Shown here: piece after piece, positions 56,507 through 64,000 of the stretch
How the letters are laid out: the number at the start of each line of letters is the position of its first letter
Numbering within the stretch: position 1 is the first letter of the stretch
Assembly: GCF_022751215.1 (NCBI RefSeq)
Contig: NZ_JAICDG010000002.1
Location: forward strand, 1,674,001-1,738,000
DNA: 64,000 nucleotides
Origin: Actinomadura terrae
GTDB lineage: Bacteria > Actinomycetota > Actinomycetes > Streptosporangiales > Streptosporangiaceae
Direction: 5' to 3'
Notes under the pieces: model-generated
What the model was told of the DNA's origin: nothing
What the model saw: the letters and a program-made list of their open reading frames with translations, nothing else
The model's database searches: none
Made by a program: the position numbers and the translations under genes

Positions 56507-57286
56507 ATGGAACAGGACACGACACAGCCCACCGGTCCGGCGCGGTACCCCGGTGCCGCGACGGTCGAGGACTTCGCCCGCAACATCGCGGCGGTCCGGG
56601 CGCGGATGACCGCCGCCGCCGAGCGCGCCGGACGGGACGCCGCGCGGGTCCGGCTGCTCCCGGTGAGCAAGACCGTCCCGGAGGAGCGGCTGCGCCTGGC
56701 CGTGCGAGCGGGCTGCGACGTCCTCGGCGAGAACAAGGTGCAGGAGGCCAAGCGCAAGGCCGAGAACCTGGCCGACCTGGACGTGTCGTGGTCGGTCATC
56801 GGGCACCTCCAGACGAACAAGGCCCGGTTCGTCGCCGCCTTCGCCTCGGAGTTCCAGGCGCTGGACAGCCTGCGCGTCGCCGAGGCGCTCGACCGCAGGC
56901 TCCAGGCGGAGGGCCGGGGCCTCGATGTGTTCGTGCAGGTCAACACCTCCGCCGAGGAGAGCAAGTACGGCCTGCCGCCCGAGGAGGTGGCCGCCTTCCT
57001 CGCGCGGCTGCCGCAGTACGGCGCGCTCCGCGTCAAGGGTCTGATGACGCTGGCGCTGTTCACCGATGACGCCGACCGGGTCAGGGAGTGCTTCGTCACG
57101 CTGCGGACGATCCGCGACCAGGCCCGCCAGGACGCCCCCGACGGGATCGGGCTGGACGAGCTGTCGATGGGCATGTCCGGCGACTACGAGATCGCCATCG
57201 AGGAGGGCGCGACCGTCGTGCGCGTCGGCCAGGCCATCTTCGGCGCCCGCCCGACGACCGACGCCAAGTACTGGCCGGGTTCCTGA
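56507..57286 (+). CDS. YggS/PROSC-type PLP homeostasis protein
   Basis: The 259-aa single-domain PLP-binding barrel has the lysine motif LLPVSKTVP (K55), GENKVQEAKRKAE, WSVIGHLQTNKAR and LSMGMSGDYEIAIEEG, all diagnostic of the family. Known: YggS proteins bind PLP without enzymatic activity and buffer vitamin B6. GGAGGAGG precedes ATG 56507. This copy is not in the usual cell-division neighbourhood, so it may be a second paralogue; it sits tail to tail with a PLP-dependent decarboxylase. Confidence 0.92.
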   Translation: MEQDTTQPTGPARYPGAATVEDFARNIAAVRARMTAAAERAGRDAARVRLLPVSKTVPEERLRLAVRAGCDVLGENKVQEAKRKAENLADLDVSWSVIGHLQTNKARFVAAFASEFQALDSLRVAEALDRRLQAEGRGLDVFVQVNTSAEESKYGLPPEEVAAFLARLPQYGALRVKGLMTLALFTDDADRVRECFVTLRTIRDQARQDAPDGIGLDELSMGMSGDYEIAIEEGATVVRVGQAIFGARPTTDAKYWPGS

Positions 57287-57312
57287 AGGCGGGCGCGGAG
57301 CAGTTTCGCGAT

Positions 57313-58737
57313 CTAGCCTCGGGCCGCGTCCACGGCCTGGATCAGAGCCTTGATGTGGGCGGGCGTGGTGCGGTGGCTGATGACGCAGGCGCGTAGCGCG
57401 GCACGCCCGTCCAGCCTGACGGGGCTGATCCACGCGCTGCCGCCGTCGACGACCGTCCGGGCGAGGGCCTGGTGGTGCTCGAAGGACGGGTCCGCGGGGT
57501 CGGCGAAGCACACGACCGGCAGCGGCGTGTCGTTGAGCAGGGTCCAGCCCGCGTCCGACAGCCCGGCGCGGAGCGCGTCGGCGAGGTCCGCGTCGTGGTC
57601 GATCTGCTCGGCGTATCCGGTGCGGCCCGCGACGGCGAGGCTGAGGAACAGCTTCAGGCCGATGAAGCGGCGCGACCACTGCTGGCTCGTGCTGTAGGGG
57701 TCCACGGTGCCGTGGACGTCGGCGGGCATGTAGGACGTGGTGACCCGGAACGTCTCCGCGAGCCCCTCGGCGTCGGTCGAGAGCAGCGCGCCCGCGCCCA
57801 TCGGGACGCTCAGCCACTTGTGCGCGTCCACCGTGATCGAGTCGGCGCGCTCGATGCCCGCCAGCGCGGGACGCAGCCGGTCCGAGAGCGCCGCCGCGCC
57901 GCCGTAGGCCGCGTCGACGTGGAACCGCAGCCCGAGGTCGGCGCACAGGTCGGCCAGCTCGGGCAGCGGGTCGATCACCCCGGCGCCGGTGGTCCCGGCG
58001 GTGCCGATCACCAGGAACGGCAGGTCGCCGGCGGCGCGGTCGGCCTCGACCTGGGCGGCGAGGTGACCCGGGTCCAGCTTCAGCGACGGCCCGGTCGGGA
58101 CGAGCCGGACGGCGTCGCGCCCGATCCCGGTCCCGTGCGCGATCTTCAGCCAGGCGAGGTGGCTCTCCGCCGACGCGTACAGCACGGGACGGCCGGGCAG
58201 CGCCCGCAGCCCCGCGGCGCCGTACTCCGGCCACGTCCGGGTCAGCGCCAGCAGTACGGCGGTGAGGTTCGCCTCCGCGCCGCCGCTGGTGAACGACCCG
58301 GCCACGGAGTCGGCGGGGTAGCCGAGCCGCCCGCCGAGGAAGCGCAGCAGGTGCGCCTCGATCTCCGCCGCCGCCGGGGCGTGCGACCAGGCGGCGAGCT
58401 GCGGGTTGAAGGCGGCGGCGAGCGTGTCGCCGACGACGCCGAGGTGGGTCGGCGTCGGGTTGAACAGGCCGAAGTAGCCGGGGTGGGTGGTGTGCACGGT
58501 CGCCGTCCGCAGCAGCGCCGCGACCTCGTCGACCACGGTCTCGGCCCGGACCGGGCCGCCGAAGTCGTAGGCGGCGACGGCCGCGCGCAGGGCCGCCACG
58601 TCCACCGGCGGGGTGACCGCCCGGTCAGGGACGCGCTCGCGCTCGTCCTCCAACAGCTCGGCGACATGCCGCCACAGCTCCAGCGCCGCGTCCGTCGGCG
58701 GGGCGAACGAGTCACGTCCGGTGGGAAAAACGTCCAT
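57313..58737 (-). CDS. PLP-dependent group II amino-acid decarboxylase
   Basis: The 474-aa protein has the DDC-family fold with SGGAEANLTAVLLA, HVDAAYGGAA and the Schiff-base lysine K307 in VDAHKWLSVPMG. Known: group II enzymes decarboxylate aromatic amino acids, glutamate or 2,4-diaminobutyrate. The early TTHPGYFGLFNPTP segment resembles the aromatic/diaminobutyrate branch. No transporter or ligase partner is next to it. Its 3' end faces the YggS gene at 26 bases. Confidence 0.9.
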   Translation of the reverse strand: MDVFPTGRDSFAPPTDAALELWRHVAELLEDERERVPDRAVTPPVDVAALRAAVAAYDFGGPVRAETVVDEVAALLRTATVHTTHPGYFGLFNPTPTHLGVVGDTLAAAFNPQLAAWSHAPAAAEIEAHLLRFLGGRLGYPADSVAGSFTSGGAEANLTAVLLALTRTWPEYGAAGLRALPGRPVLYASAESHLAWLKIAHGTGIGRDAVRLVPTGPSLKLDPGHLAAQVEADRAAGDLPFLVIGTAGTTGAGVIDPLPELADLCADLGLRFHVDAAYGGAAALSDRLRPALAGIERADSITVDAHKWLSVPMGAGALLSTDAEGLAETFRVTTSYMPADVHGTVDPYSTSQQWSRRFIGLKLFLSLAVAGRTGYAEQIDHDADLADALRAGLSDAGWTLLNDTPLPVVCFADPADPSFEHHQALARTVVDGGSAWISPVRLDGRAALRACVISHRTTPAHIKALIQAVDAARG

Positions 58738-58820
58738 GACCAGGATCGTCGCGGCCCGGCCTCACCTCGCACAAGGCGCGAATCGGACGAAGATCGTCAG
58801 AATCGCGCCACCCCCTGGAT

Positions 58821-59207
58821 TCAGGACGAGCCGGACGGTGCGCGGCTCAGGTCGACGACGCAGAAGAGGTTGGCGTCGGGGTCGGCGAGGACGACGAAGT
58901 CCGGCCTCGGCGGATACAGCTCCCACTTCACCCTGCTCGCGCCGAGGCCGACCAGCCGCTCGATCTCCGCCTCCTGCTCGGCCTCATCGTCCACCAGGAG
59001 GTCCAGGTGCAGGCGGGGCCGCGGCTCGGCGGGCGACTCGCTGTACATCAGGCCGAGCGCCGGGCCGGAGCCGTCCGCGTGCTCCAGCGTCCGCCAGGTC
59101 GGGCTCTCCCACTTCGGTGTCGAGACGAGGTCGAGCGCGGTCGTCCAGAAGCGCTCGGCGCGGGGGATGTCGGTCACGCCGATGACGGGGAATCCGAGTC
59201 TGAGCAT
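58821..59207 (-). CDS. VOC/glyoxalase-fold protein
   Basis: The 128-aa protein has the paired beta-alpha-beta-beta-beta units of the vicinal-oxygen-chelate superfamily: FPVIGVTDIPRAERFWTTAL at the start and FVVLADPDANLFCVVD at the end, with RLHLDLLVDD between. Such small members are often resistance or hypothetical proteins. The ATG at 59207 was chosen because it matches the domain start; it has no evident ribosome-binding site and lies 46 bases from the divergent methyltransferase. Confidence 0.8.
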   Translation of the reverse strand: MLRLGFPVIGVTDIPRAERFWTTALDLVSTPKWESPTWRTLEHADGSGPALGLMYSESPAEPRPRLHLDLLVDDEAEQEAEIERLVGLGASRVKWELYPPRPDFVVLADPDANLFCVVDLSRAPSGSS

Positions 59208-59253
59208 GAAAAGCAGTTTAAGGGCGGTGCTCAGCGCGGGTACGGTCCTGATC

Positions 59254-60003
59254 ATGGATGATGAGGACGGCTACTTCGGGGAGCCGGTCGCGGCGACCTA
59301 CGACGAGGGGTCGGCGGGCATGTTCGCGCCGGAGGTCCTCGGCCCGGCGGTCGACCTGCTCGCCGGGCTGGCGGGCGGCGGCCGGGCGCTGGAGCTCGGC
59401 GTCGGCACCGGACGCGTCGCGCTGCCGCTCGCCGGGCGCGGCGTCCCGGTGCACGGCATCGACATGTCGCGGGCCATGGTCGACCGGCTGCGCGCCAAGC
59501 CCGGCGGCGACGCGGTCGGCGTGACGATCGGCGACTTCGCCACCACCCGGGTCGAGGGCGAGTTCACGCTCGCCTACCTGGTCTTCAACACGATCAACAA
59601 CCTGACGACGCAGGACGCGCAAGTCGACTGCTTCCGCAACGTCGCCGCGCACCTGGCGCCGGGCGGCCGCTTCGTGATCGAGGTCGGCGTCCCGGGCCTG
59701 CGGCTGCTCCCGCCCGGCCAGACGGCCGTGCCGTTCCGGGTGGAGGACGACCGGTGGGCGTTCGACCTCTACGACACCTCCACGCAGGAGATGAGCTCGA
59801 ACTACGTCGAAGTGGTGGACGGTCGGGAGGTCTTCCGGCGCTTCCCCTTCCGGTACGTGTGGCCCTCCGAACTCGACCTGATGGCGCGCCTCGCCGGGCT
59901 CCGCCTCGCCGACCGCTGGGAGGACTGGACGCGCACCCCCTTCACCCACGAGAGCACCCGCCACGTCTCGGTCTGGGAGAAGCCCCCCGGCGAGACGGCG
60001 TGA
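59254..60003 (+). CDS. Class I SAM-dependent methyltransferase
   Basis: The 249-aa protein has motif I ALELGVGTGRVALPLA near residue 50, GIDMSRAMVDRL, and FTLAYLVFNTINNL, followed by a C-terminal lid with FRYVWPSELDLMARLAGL, typical of small-molecule methyltransferases in actinomycetes. The stop overlaps the GTG of the alpha/beta-hydrolase gene (GTGA), coupling the two proteins. Substrate unknown. Confidence 0.85.
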   Translation: MDDEDGYFGEPVAATYDEGSAGMFAPEVLGPAVDLLAGLAGGGRALELGVGTGRVALPLAGRGVPVHGIDMSRAMVDRLRAKPGGDAVGVTIGDFATTRVEGEFTLAYLVFNTINNLTTQDAQVDCFRNVAAHLAPGGRFVIEVGVPGLRLLPPGQTAVPFRVEDDRWAFDLYDTSTQEMSSNYVEVVDGREVFRRFPFRYVWPSELDLMARLAGLRLADRWEDWTRTPFTHESTRHVSVWEKPPGETA

Positions 60004-60866
60004 ACGTCTCCGAATTCGACCTGCCGCTGGACGACGACCGCACCCTCCACGTCTACGACACAGGCCCGGGCGGCGGCGACGCCCTCACGGTCTTCTGGCA
60101 CCACGGCACCCCGAACATCGGGGCGCCGCCCCGCCCGCTGTTCGCCGCGTCGGAGCGCCTCAACGTCCGCTGGGTGTCCTACGACCGTCCCGGCTACGGA
60201 GGCTCGACCCCCGTCCAGGGGCGGGACGTGGCGTCCGCGGCCACCTACGTCGCCGCCGTCGCCGACGCGCTCGGCATCCGCCGGTTCGCGGTCATGGGCC
60301 ACTCGGGCGGCGGCTCCCACGCCCTGGCCTGCGGCGCGCTTCCGCAAGACCGGGTACTGGGGGTGGTCGCTATCGCCGCCCTGGCCCCGTTCGACGCGGC
60401 GGGCCTGGACTGGTTCGCGGGCATGGGGGACGGCGGCGCGGCCTCACTGCGCGCCGCCGCCCAGGGACGCGAGGCGAAGGAGCGGCACGAGGCGGCCGCC
60501 GAGTTCGACCCGGAGATGTTCACGCCCGCCGACCACGCCGCGCTCGCCGCCGAGTGGTCCTGGTTCGACGAGGTCGTCGGCCCGGCCGTCGAGCGGGGGC
60601 CCGGCGGGCTCGTCGACGACGACCTCGCCTACGTCGCGCCGTGGGGGTTCGATCCGTCCGAGGTCGCCGTGCCCGTCCTGCTGCTGCACGGCGAACAGGA
60701 CCGGATCGCGCCCGCCGCGCATGCCCGGTGGCTCGCGCGCCGCTGCCCGGCGGCGACGGCGCGGCTGGTACCGGACGACGGGCACATCTCCGTCCTGCGC
60801 TCCGCCGTCCCGGCCCTGGAGTGGTTGCACGCCAGGGCCGGGGCCGCGGCTCAGTTCCCGGTGTAG
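60000..60866 (+). CDS. Alpha/beta-hydrolase
   Basis: The 288-aa protein has the oxyanion segment FWHHGTPN, YDRPGYGGS, the nucleophile elbow GHSGGG and a late LLLHGEQDRIAP with the catalytic Asp, then DDGHIS with the His. A small cap domain lies between. Known: family members are esterases, epoxide hydrolases or peptidases. The start GTG 60000 overlaps the methyltransferase stop. The 3' end overlaps the convergent amidase gene by 16 bases. Confidence 0.85.
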   Translation: MNVSEFDLPLDDDRTLHVYDTGPGGGDALTVFWHHGTPNIGAPPRPLFAASERLNVRWVSYDRPGYGGSTPVQGRDVASAATYVAAVADALGIRRFAVMGHSGGGSHALACGALPQDRVLGVVAIAALAPFDAAGLDWFAGMGDGGAASLRAAAQGREAKERHEAAAEFDPEMFTPADHAALAAEWSWFDEVVGPAVERGPGGLVDDDLAYVAPWGFDPSEVAVPVLLLHGEQDRIAPAAHARWLARRCPAATARLVPDDGHISVLRSAVPALEWLHARAGAAAQFPV

Positions 60867-62275
60867 ACCGGCGCCAGGTCGGGGCGCGGCAGCGGGGGCA
60901 GCGCCCGCTCGACCGCCTCGGCGACGGCCAGCAGCCGGGCGTCGGACGCGTCGGGCCCGACCAGCTCCAGGCCGATCGGCAGCCCGTCGCCCGACATCCC
61001 GGACGGGACCGACAGGCACGGCAGCCCCGCGTTGCTCGCCGGGTCGGTGTTGCGGATGTAGGTGAGGAAGGTGTCGGCGGCGCGGCCGTTCAGCTCGACC
61101 GTCCGGTCCTGGCCCGGCGGGCGGTGCGGCCGCGCGGGCAGCGGCGTCGTCGGGATCAGCATCGCGCTCACCTCGTGCTCGGCGAAGTACCGGGCGTAGG
61201 CCGCGCGCAGCGCCGGGCGGTGCACGGCGACCGCCTCCCGGTGGTCGGCGGAGGAGACCTGGTCCTCGTCCAGGACGGAGGCGAGCACGTCGCGGACGTG
61301 CTCCGTGGACACCTCCTCCACCAGTCCGCGCAGCGCCACCGGCGCCGCGTGCTGGTACAGGTACGCCGACAGCTCGCGGCCCACCTCGCGCAGGACGAGC
61401 GCGAAGCTGACCGCCTCGTTGAGCCGCTCCAGGTGGGGCACGTCCTGTTCGACGAGCACGGCGCCCTGCGACGCGAGCTTGGCCAGCGCCTGCTCGGTCA
61501 CGGTGGCGACGTCCGGGTCGAGGTCCTCGTAGAAGAACGCGGACGGGACGCCGAGCCGCAGCCCGGCCAGGTCGGCGGTGAGGCCCGGGTCCGCGCCGGA
61601 CGGGGCGCAGATCGCGTCGACCAGCCGCACGTCCGCGACCGACCGCGCGATCGGGCCCGCCGTGTCGCGGGTGGAGGAGATCGGGACCATGCCGCGCCCG
61701 TCGTAGCGCCCGTGCGTCGGGCGGAACCCCACGCACCCGCACAGCGCGGCCGGGATGCGCAGCGACCCGCCGGTGTCGCCGCCGAGCCCGAACGGGACCA
61801 GGCCCGCCGCGACCCCGGCGGCGGTGCCGCCGCTGCTGCCGCCCGGGATGTGCCCGATGTTGTAGGGGTTGCCGATCGCGCCGTACGCGGGGTTGTTGCC
61901 GGTGATGTCCAGGGACAGCTCGCCCAGCGTCTGCTTGCCCATCAGCGTGCCGCCCGCGTCGAGCAGCCGCCGCGCGAGCGGCGCGTCCCGGCGGGGCCGC
62001 CAGCCGCGCAGCGCCGGGGTCGCGGCGGAGGTGGGGAGGTCCGCCGTGTCGTAGACGTCCTTGAGCGCGAACGGCAGCCCGTACAGCGGCCCGCCGCGCG
62101 GGTGCTCCGCGACCGCCCGCCGGATGCGGTCCGGTTCGTGCGTGACGTAGGTGTTCAGCCGGGTCAGCCGGGCCGTCCGGTCGATCAGCGCCTCGGTGTA
62201 CTCGGCGAGGTCCAGTTCGCCGTCGCGGAGCATGCGGACGGCGTCGACCGCGGACAGCCAGTGCAGTTCTTCCAT
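60851..62275 (-). CDS. Amidase-signature enzyme
   Basis: The 474-aa protein carries the amidase signature: catalytic Lys in FALKDV, the GGSSGGTAAGVAAG loop with cis-Ser, and GLGGDTGGSLRIPA with the nucleophilic serine. Known: the family hydrolyses amides, including aryl-acylamides and Glu-tRNA-linked substrates; this one lacks GatB/C partners here. The ATG at 62275 is preceded by GGGGGCGAG. It lies eight bases after an NADP-oxidoreductase gene, in the same minus-strand run. Confidence 0.88.
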   Translation of the reverse strand: MEELHWLSAVDAVRMLRDGELDLAEYTEALIDRTARLTRLNTYVTHEPDRIRRAVAEHPRGGPLYGLPFALKDVYDTADLPTSAATPALRGWRPRRDAPLARRLLDAGGTLMGKQTLGELSLDITGNNPAYGAIGNPYNIGHIPGGSSGGTAAGVAAGLVPFGLGGDTGGSLRIPAALCGCVGFRPTHGRYDGRGMVPISSTRDTAGPIARSVADVRLVDAICAPSGADPGLTADLAGLRLGVPSAFFYEDLDPDVATVTEQALAKLASQGAVLVEQDVPHLERLNEAVSFALVLREVGRELSAYLYQHAAPVALRGLVEEVSTEHVRDVLASVLDEDQVSSADHREAVAVHRPALRAAYARYFAEHEVSAMLIPTTPLPARPHRPPGQDRTVELNGRAADTFLTYIRNTDPASNAGLPCLSVPSGMSGDGLPIGLELVGPDASDARLLAVAEAVERALPPLPRPDLAPVYTGN

Positions 62276-62283
62276 CTCGCCCC

Positions 62284-62922
62284 CTACGACGCGACCGTGA
62301 AGGCGAACGGGACCGGACCGCGGCTGCGCATGATCGCCGGGACCAGCAGCATGACGGCCTCCGGCCCCCGCGCGGTCGTGACGTCGCCGAGGTCGTGGAC
62401 CCACCCGGGCGGCCAGCCGAGGTCTTCGAGCAGCCGGGCGACCTCCGCCTTGGCGTCCGCGTCGTCGCCGGACAGGAACGCGGTCGGCGGGACGTCGAGC
62501 CCGCGCGGGTCGGTCATCACCGTGAACAACATGGTGTTGAGCGTCTTGACGACGCGCGTGCCGGGCAGGGCCCGCTGGAGGTGCTCGGCCAGGCTGCCGT
62601 TGGGGTAGCGCAGGCCGCCGGGCGCGCCGTCCGGCCCGCGCTCGGTGGCGTTGGAGACGTCGACGAGGATCTTCCCGGCGAGCGCGCCGCGCAGCGCGGC
62701 GAGGCGGTCGAGGGCGCTGTCGCCCGGCGTCGCGTTGACGACCACCGAGGACGCCTCGATCGCGGCGGCGGGGGTCGCGACCGCGACCGGGCTCCCGGCG
62801 AAGGCGGCGGCGGTGGCGGGCACGTCCCGGGTCCCGATCGTGACGCGGTGCCCGGCTCCGGCGAGCCCGGCGGCGAGGACGCCGCCGACGCGTCCGGAGC
62901 CGAGTACGGCGATGTTGGTCAT
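62284..62922 (-). CDS. NADPH-dependent F420 reductase-like protein
   Basis: The 212-aa protein begins with the dinucleotide-binding motif AVLGSGRVGGVLAAGLAGAG and continues as the F420H2:NADP oxidoreductase/NADP-binding family, with VVVNATPGDS and VVKTLNTMLF. Known: such proteins interconvert NADPH and reduced F420, common in actinomycetes, though some bind NADP only. The ATG at 62922 overlaps the upstream stop (ATGA). Confidence 0.82.
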   Translation of the reverse strand: MTNIAVLGSGRVGGVLAAGLAGAGHRVTIGTRDVPATAAAFAGSPVAVATPAAAIEASSVVVNATPGDSALDRLAALRGALAGKILVDVSNATERGPDGAPGGLRYPNGSLAEHLQRALPGTRVVKTLNTMLFTVMTDPRGLDVPPTAFLSGDDADAKAEVARLLEDLGWPPGWVHDLGDVTTARGPEAVMLLVPAIMRSRGPVPFAFTVAS

Positions 62923-63660
62923 GGGGCGCTCCCTTGTTGTGCGGGGGTGTGCTTGGTCAGCCACGCGTCGGCCGTGGCCAGTGTCGCGGCGCGGTCGAAG
63001 TCGTTGATCCGCTGGAGGACGTCGGTGGCGAGAAGGGTGGTCAGGTCGACGGGCTTTTCGAGCGCGCCGGATTCGAGGAGGAGGTTCTGGGCGTTGGACC
63101 AGCGCGCGGGTCTGATCTCGCCGAAGGTGCGGCCGTCGAGCGGGGCGAGGGTCCTGGAGAGTTCCGCGAGCAGGCCCCTGGCCTTCTCCGGTTCGCCCCA
63201 CTCTTCGGGGGCCGCCTGCCGCGCGGCGGCCTCGGCCGCCTTCGGGCGTTGGAGGCCGGCGTAGGTCCCCCGTGCCAGGGCACGGAAGAACCTCACCGGC
63301 ACGTCGCTGTTCTCGAGTGTCTGCGTCCTGACAACGTAGCCTCCGGCCGGCAGTTCTTCGAGGCCGGGAGGGGTGATGTCGCGGACCGGGAGGCCCGCGT
63401 CGTCGAAGGCGAAGAAGTCGGTGAGCGTTCCGGCGTAGGCGGCGATGCGCCCGGACTCCAGCGTCCGCGCGACCGCGGCGCTGCCCGGACCGACCGTCGT
63501 CGTGTCGACGTCGCCGATCGACAGGCCCGCCTTCCTCAGCGCGGCGGTGAGGTAGGCGCGGTCCTGGTCGGGTGAGGCGAGGCCGATGTTCCTGCCCTTC
63601 AGGTCGGCGACCGTCCGCACCCCGCTCTTCTCCGGGACGCCGTCTCCGGTGAGCGGGGCC
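62919..63660 (-). pseudogene. Headless ABC substrate-binding protein remnant
   Basis: A readable frame from about 63660 encodes only the C-terminal two-thirds of an NMT1/SsuA-type binding protein: TVADLKGRNIGLASPDQD, then GPGSAAVARTLESG, through to the stop at 62919. The signal peptide, lipobox and first lobe are absent. A GTG at 63620 could start a 233-aa product, but it would not be exported. Upstream, without any gap, comes the tail of the ABC ATPase in another frame. The natural reading is a deletion that fused the two genes and removed the permease, or an assembly join. Confidence 0.7.
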
Positions 63661-64000
63661 GCTCCAGCGGGACCGGCACCACGGCCGCGACCGTCCCCGG
63701 CCGCGACGTCATCACGACGACGCGGTCCGACAGCAGCACGGCCTCGGCGATCGTGTGCGTGACGAGGACGGTCGCCGACTCCGTCCGCTCGTGGATGCGC
63801 AGCAGGTGCAGGTTCAGCGTCTCGCGGGTCAGCTCGTCCACCGCGCCGAACGGCTCGTCCAGGAGCCGGACGCCCGCGCCGGTCATCATCAGCCGCGCCA
63901 GCGCCACGCGCTGCTGCATCCCGCCGGACAGCTGCTGTGGGAAGCTGTGCTCGAAATCGTCAAGATCGAACAGGGCGAGCAGGCGCATCGCCTCGCGGAT
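63599..64000 (-). CDS. ABC importer ATPase, SsuB/TauB-like (5' end outside window)
   Basis: Only the C-terminal half is in the window. Seen are the ABC signature LSGGMQQRVALAR, Walker B VRLLDEPFGAVD, the H-loop LVTHTIAEAVLLSD and a RPGTV segment typical of nitrate/sulfonate/taurine importers. The final residues after PLERPRSPE are not family-like and read out of frame through the head of the binding-protein remnant, ending at 63599. It may be functional apart from an altered tail, but the permease gene is missing at its usual place. Confidence 0.75.
   Translation of the reverse strand: MREAMRLLALFDLDDFEHSFPQQLSGGMQQRVALARLMMTGAGVRLLDEPFGAVDELTRETLNLHLLRIHERTESATVLVTHTIAEAVLLSDRVVVMTSRPGTVAAVVPVPLERPRSPETASRRRAGCGRSPT

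Overview
The window is a GC-rich (around 70 percent) actinobacterial chromosome segment. Third codon positions are strongly G/C, GTG and TTG starts are frequent, and start/stop overlaps of the GTGA/ATGA type are common. The gene content (SARP and NB-ARC/TPR regulators, AA10 LPMO, GH18 chitinase with CBM2, BBE oxidases, TgmC-like methyltransferase, SAH riboswitch) fits a filamentous soil actinomycete. Streptosporangiales/Actinomadura-like is my guess; no rRNA, tRNA or phylogenetic marker fixes it. I saw no insertion sequence, prophage or CRISPR array.

Layout. 1-7.4 kb (minus strand): a MoxR-type AAA ATPase (cut by the window edge), a VWA protein, an unrecognised 460-aa protein and a small SWIM zinc-finger protein, followed upstream by a two-TM protein and a membrane pseudokinase with TPRs. 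7.6-13.2 kb: FAD oxidase, DUF1579-like protein, then metH behind an SAH riboswitch and a hairpin covering its Shine-Dalgarno. 13.2-20.2 kb: a branched inverted-repeat element, an orphan isoaspartyl-type methyltransferase, a frameshifted AraC regulator, an MFS exporter, a NarL-type two-component pair and a GT87 mannosyltransferase-like protein. 20.8-22.4 kb: secreted GH18 chitinase. 22.9-29.8 kb: acetate block (acsA, satP, ActP-type symporter with a small two-TM partner, LytTR regulator and LytS-type sensor). 29.9-34 kb: two divergent secreted hydrolases.

34-43.7 kb: an NB-ARC/TPR protein, a three-gene operon (GT-B-like protein, unknown protein, PfkB sugar kinase) divergent from a 1030-aa SARP regulator, then an isolated 13-codon ORF with a strong ribosome-binding site between two terminators, and a methyltransferase. 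43.7-46.9 kb: secreted beta-propeller protein and a second DUF485/ActP symporter pair. 46.9-53.8 kb, the most interesting block: a membrane fatty-acid desaturase divergent from an operon of a P450 with a non-canonical I-helix, a cyclooxygenase-like fatty-acid dioxygenase, a serine hydrolase fused to an acetoacetate-decarboxylase-like domain, and a small helical protein. I read it as a candidate bacterial oxylipin pathway: lipid release, desaturation, dioxygenation, then hydroperoxide rearrangement. 54-64 kb: AA10 LPMO sharing a palindromic operator with the chitinase 31 kb away, a second BBE oxidase, YggS-type PLP protein, PLP decarboxylase, VOC protein, methyltransferase plus hydrolase pair, amidase, NADP oxidoreductase, and a broken ABC importer in which the ATPase tail abuts a headless substrate-binding protein.

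Functions are read from motifs and recalled family features only; no database search was run.
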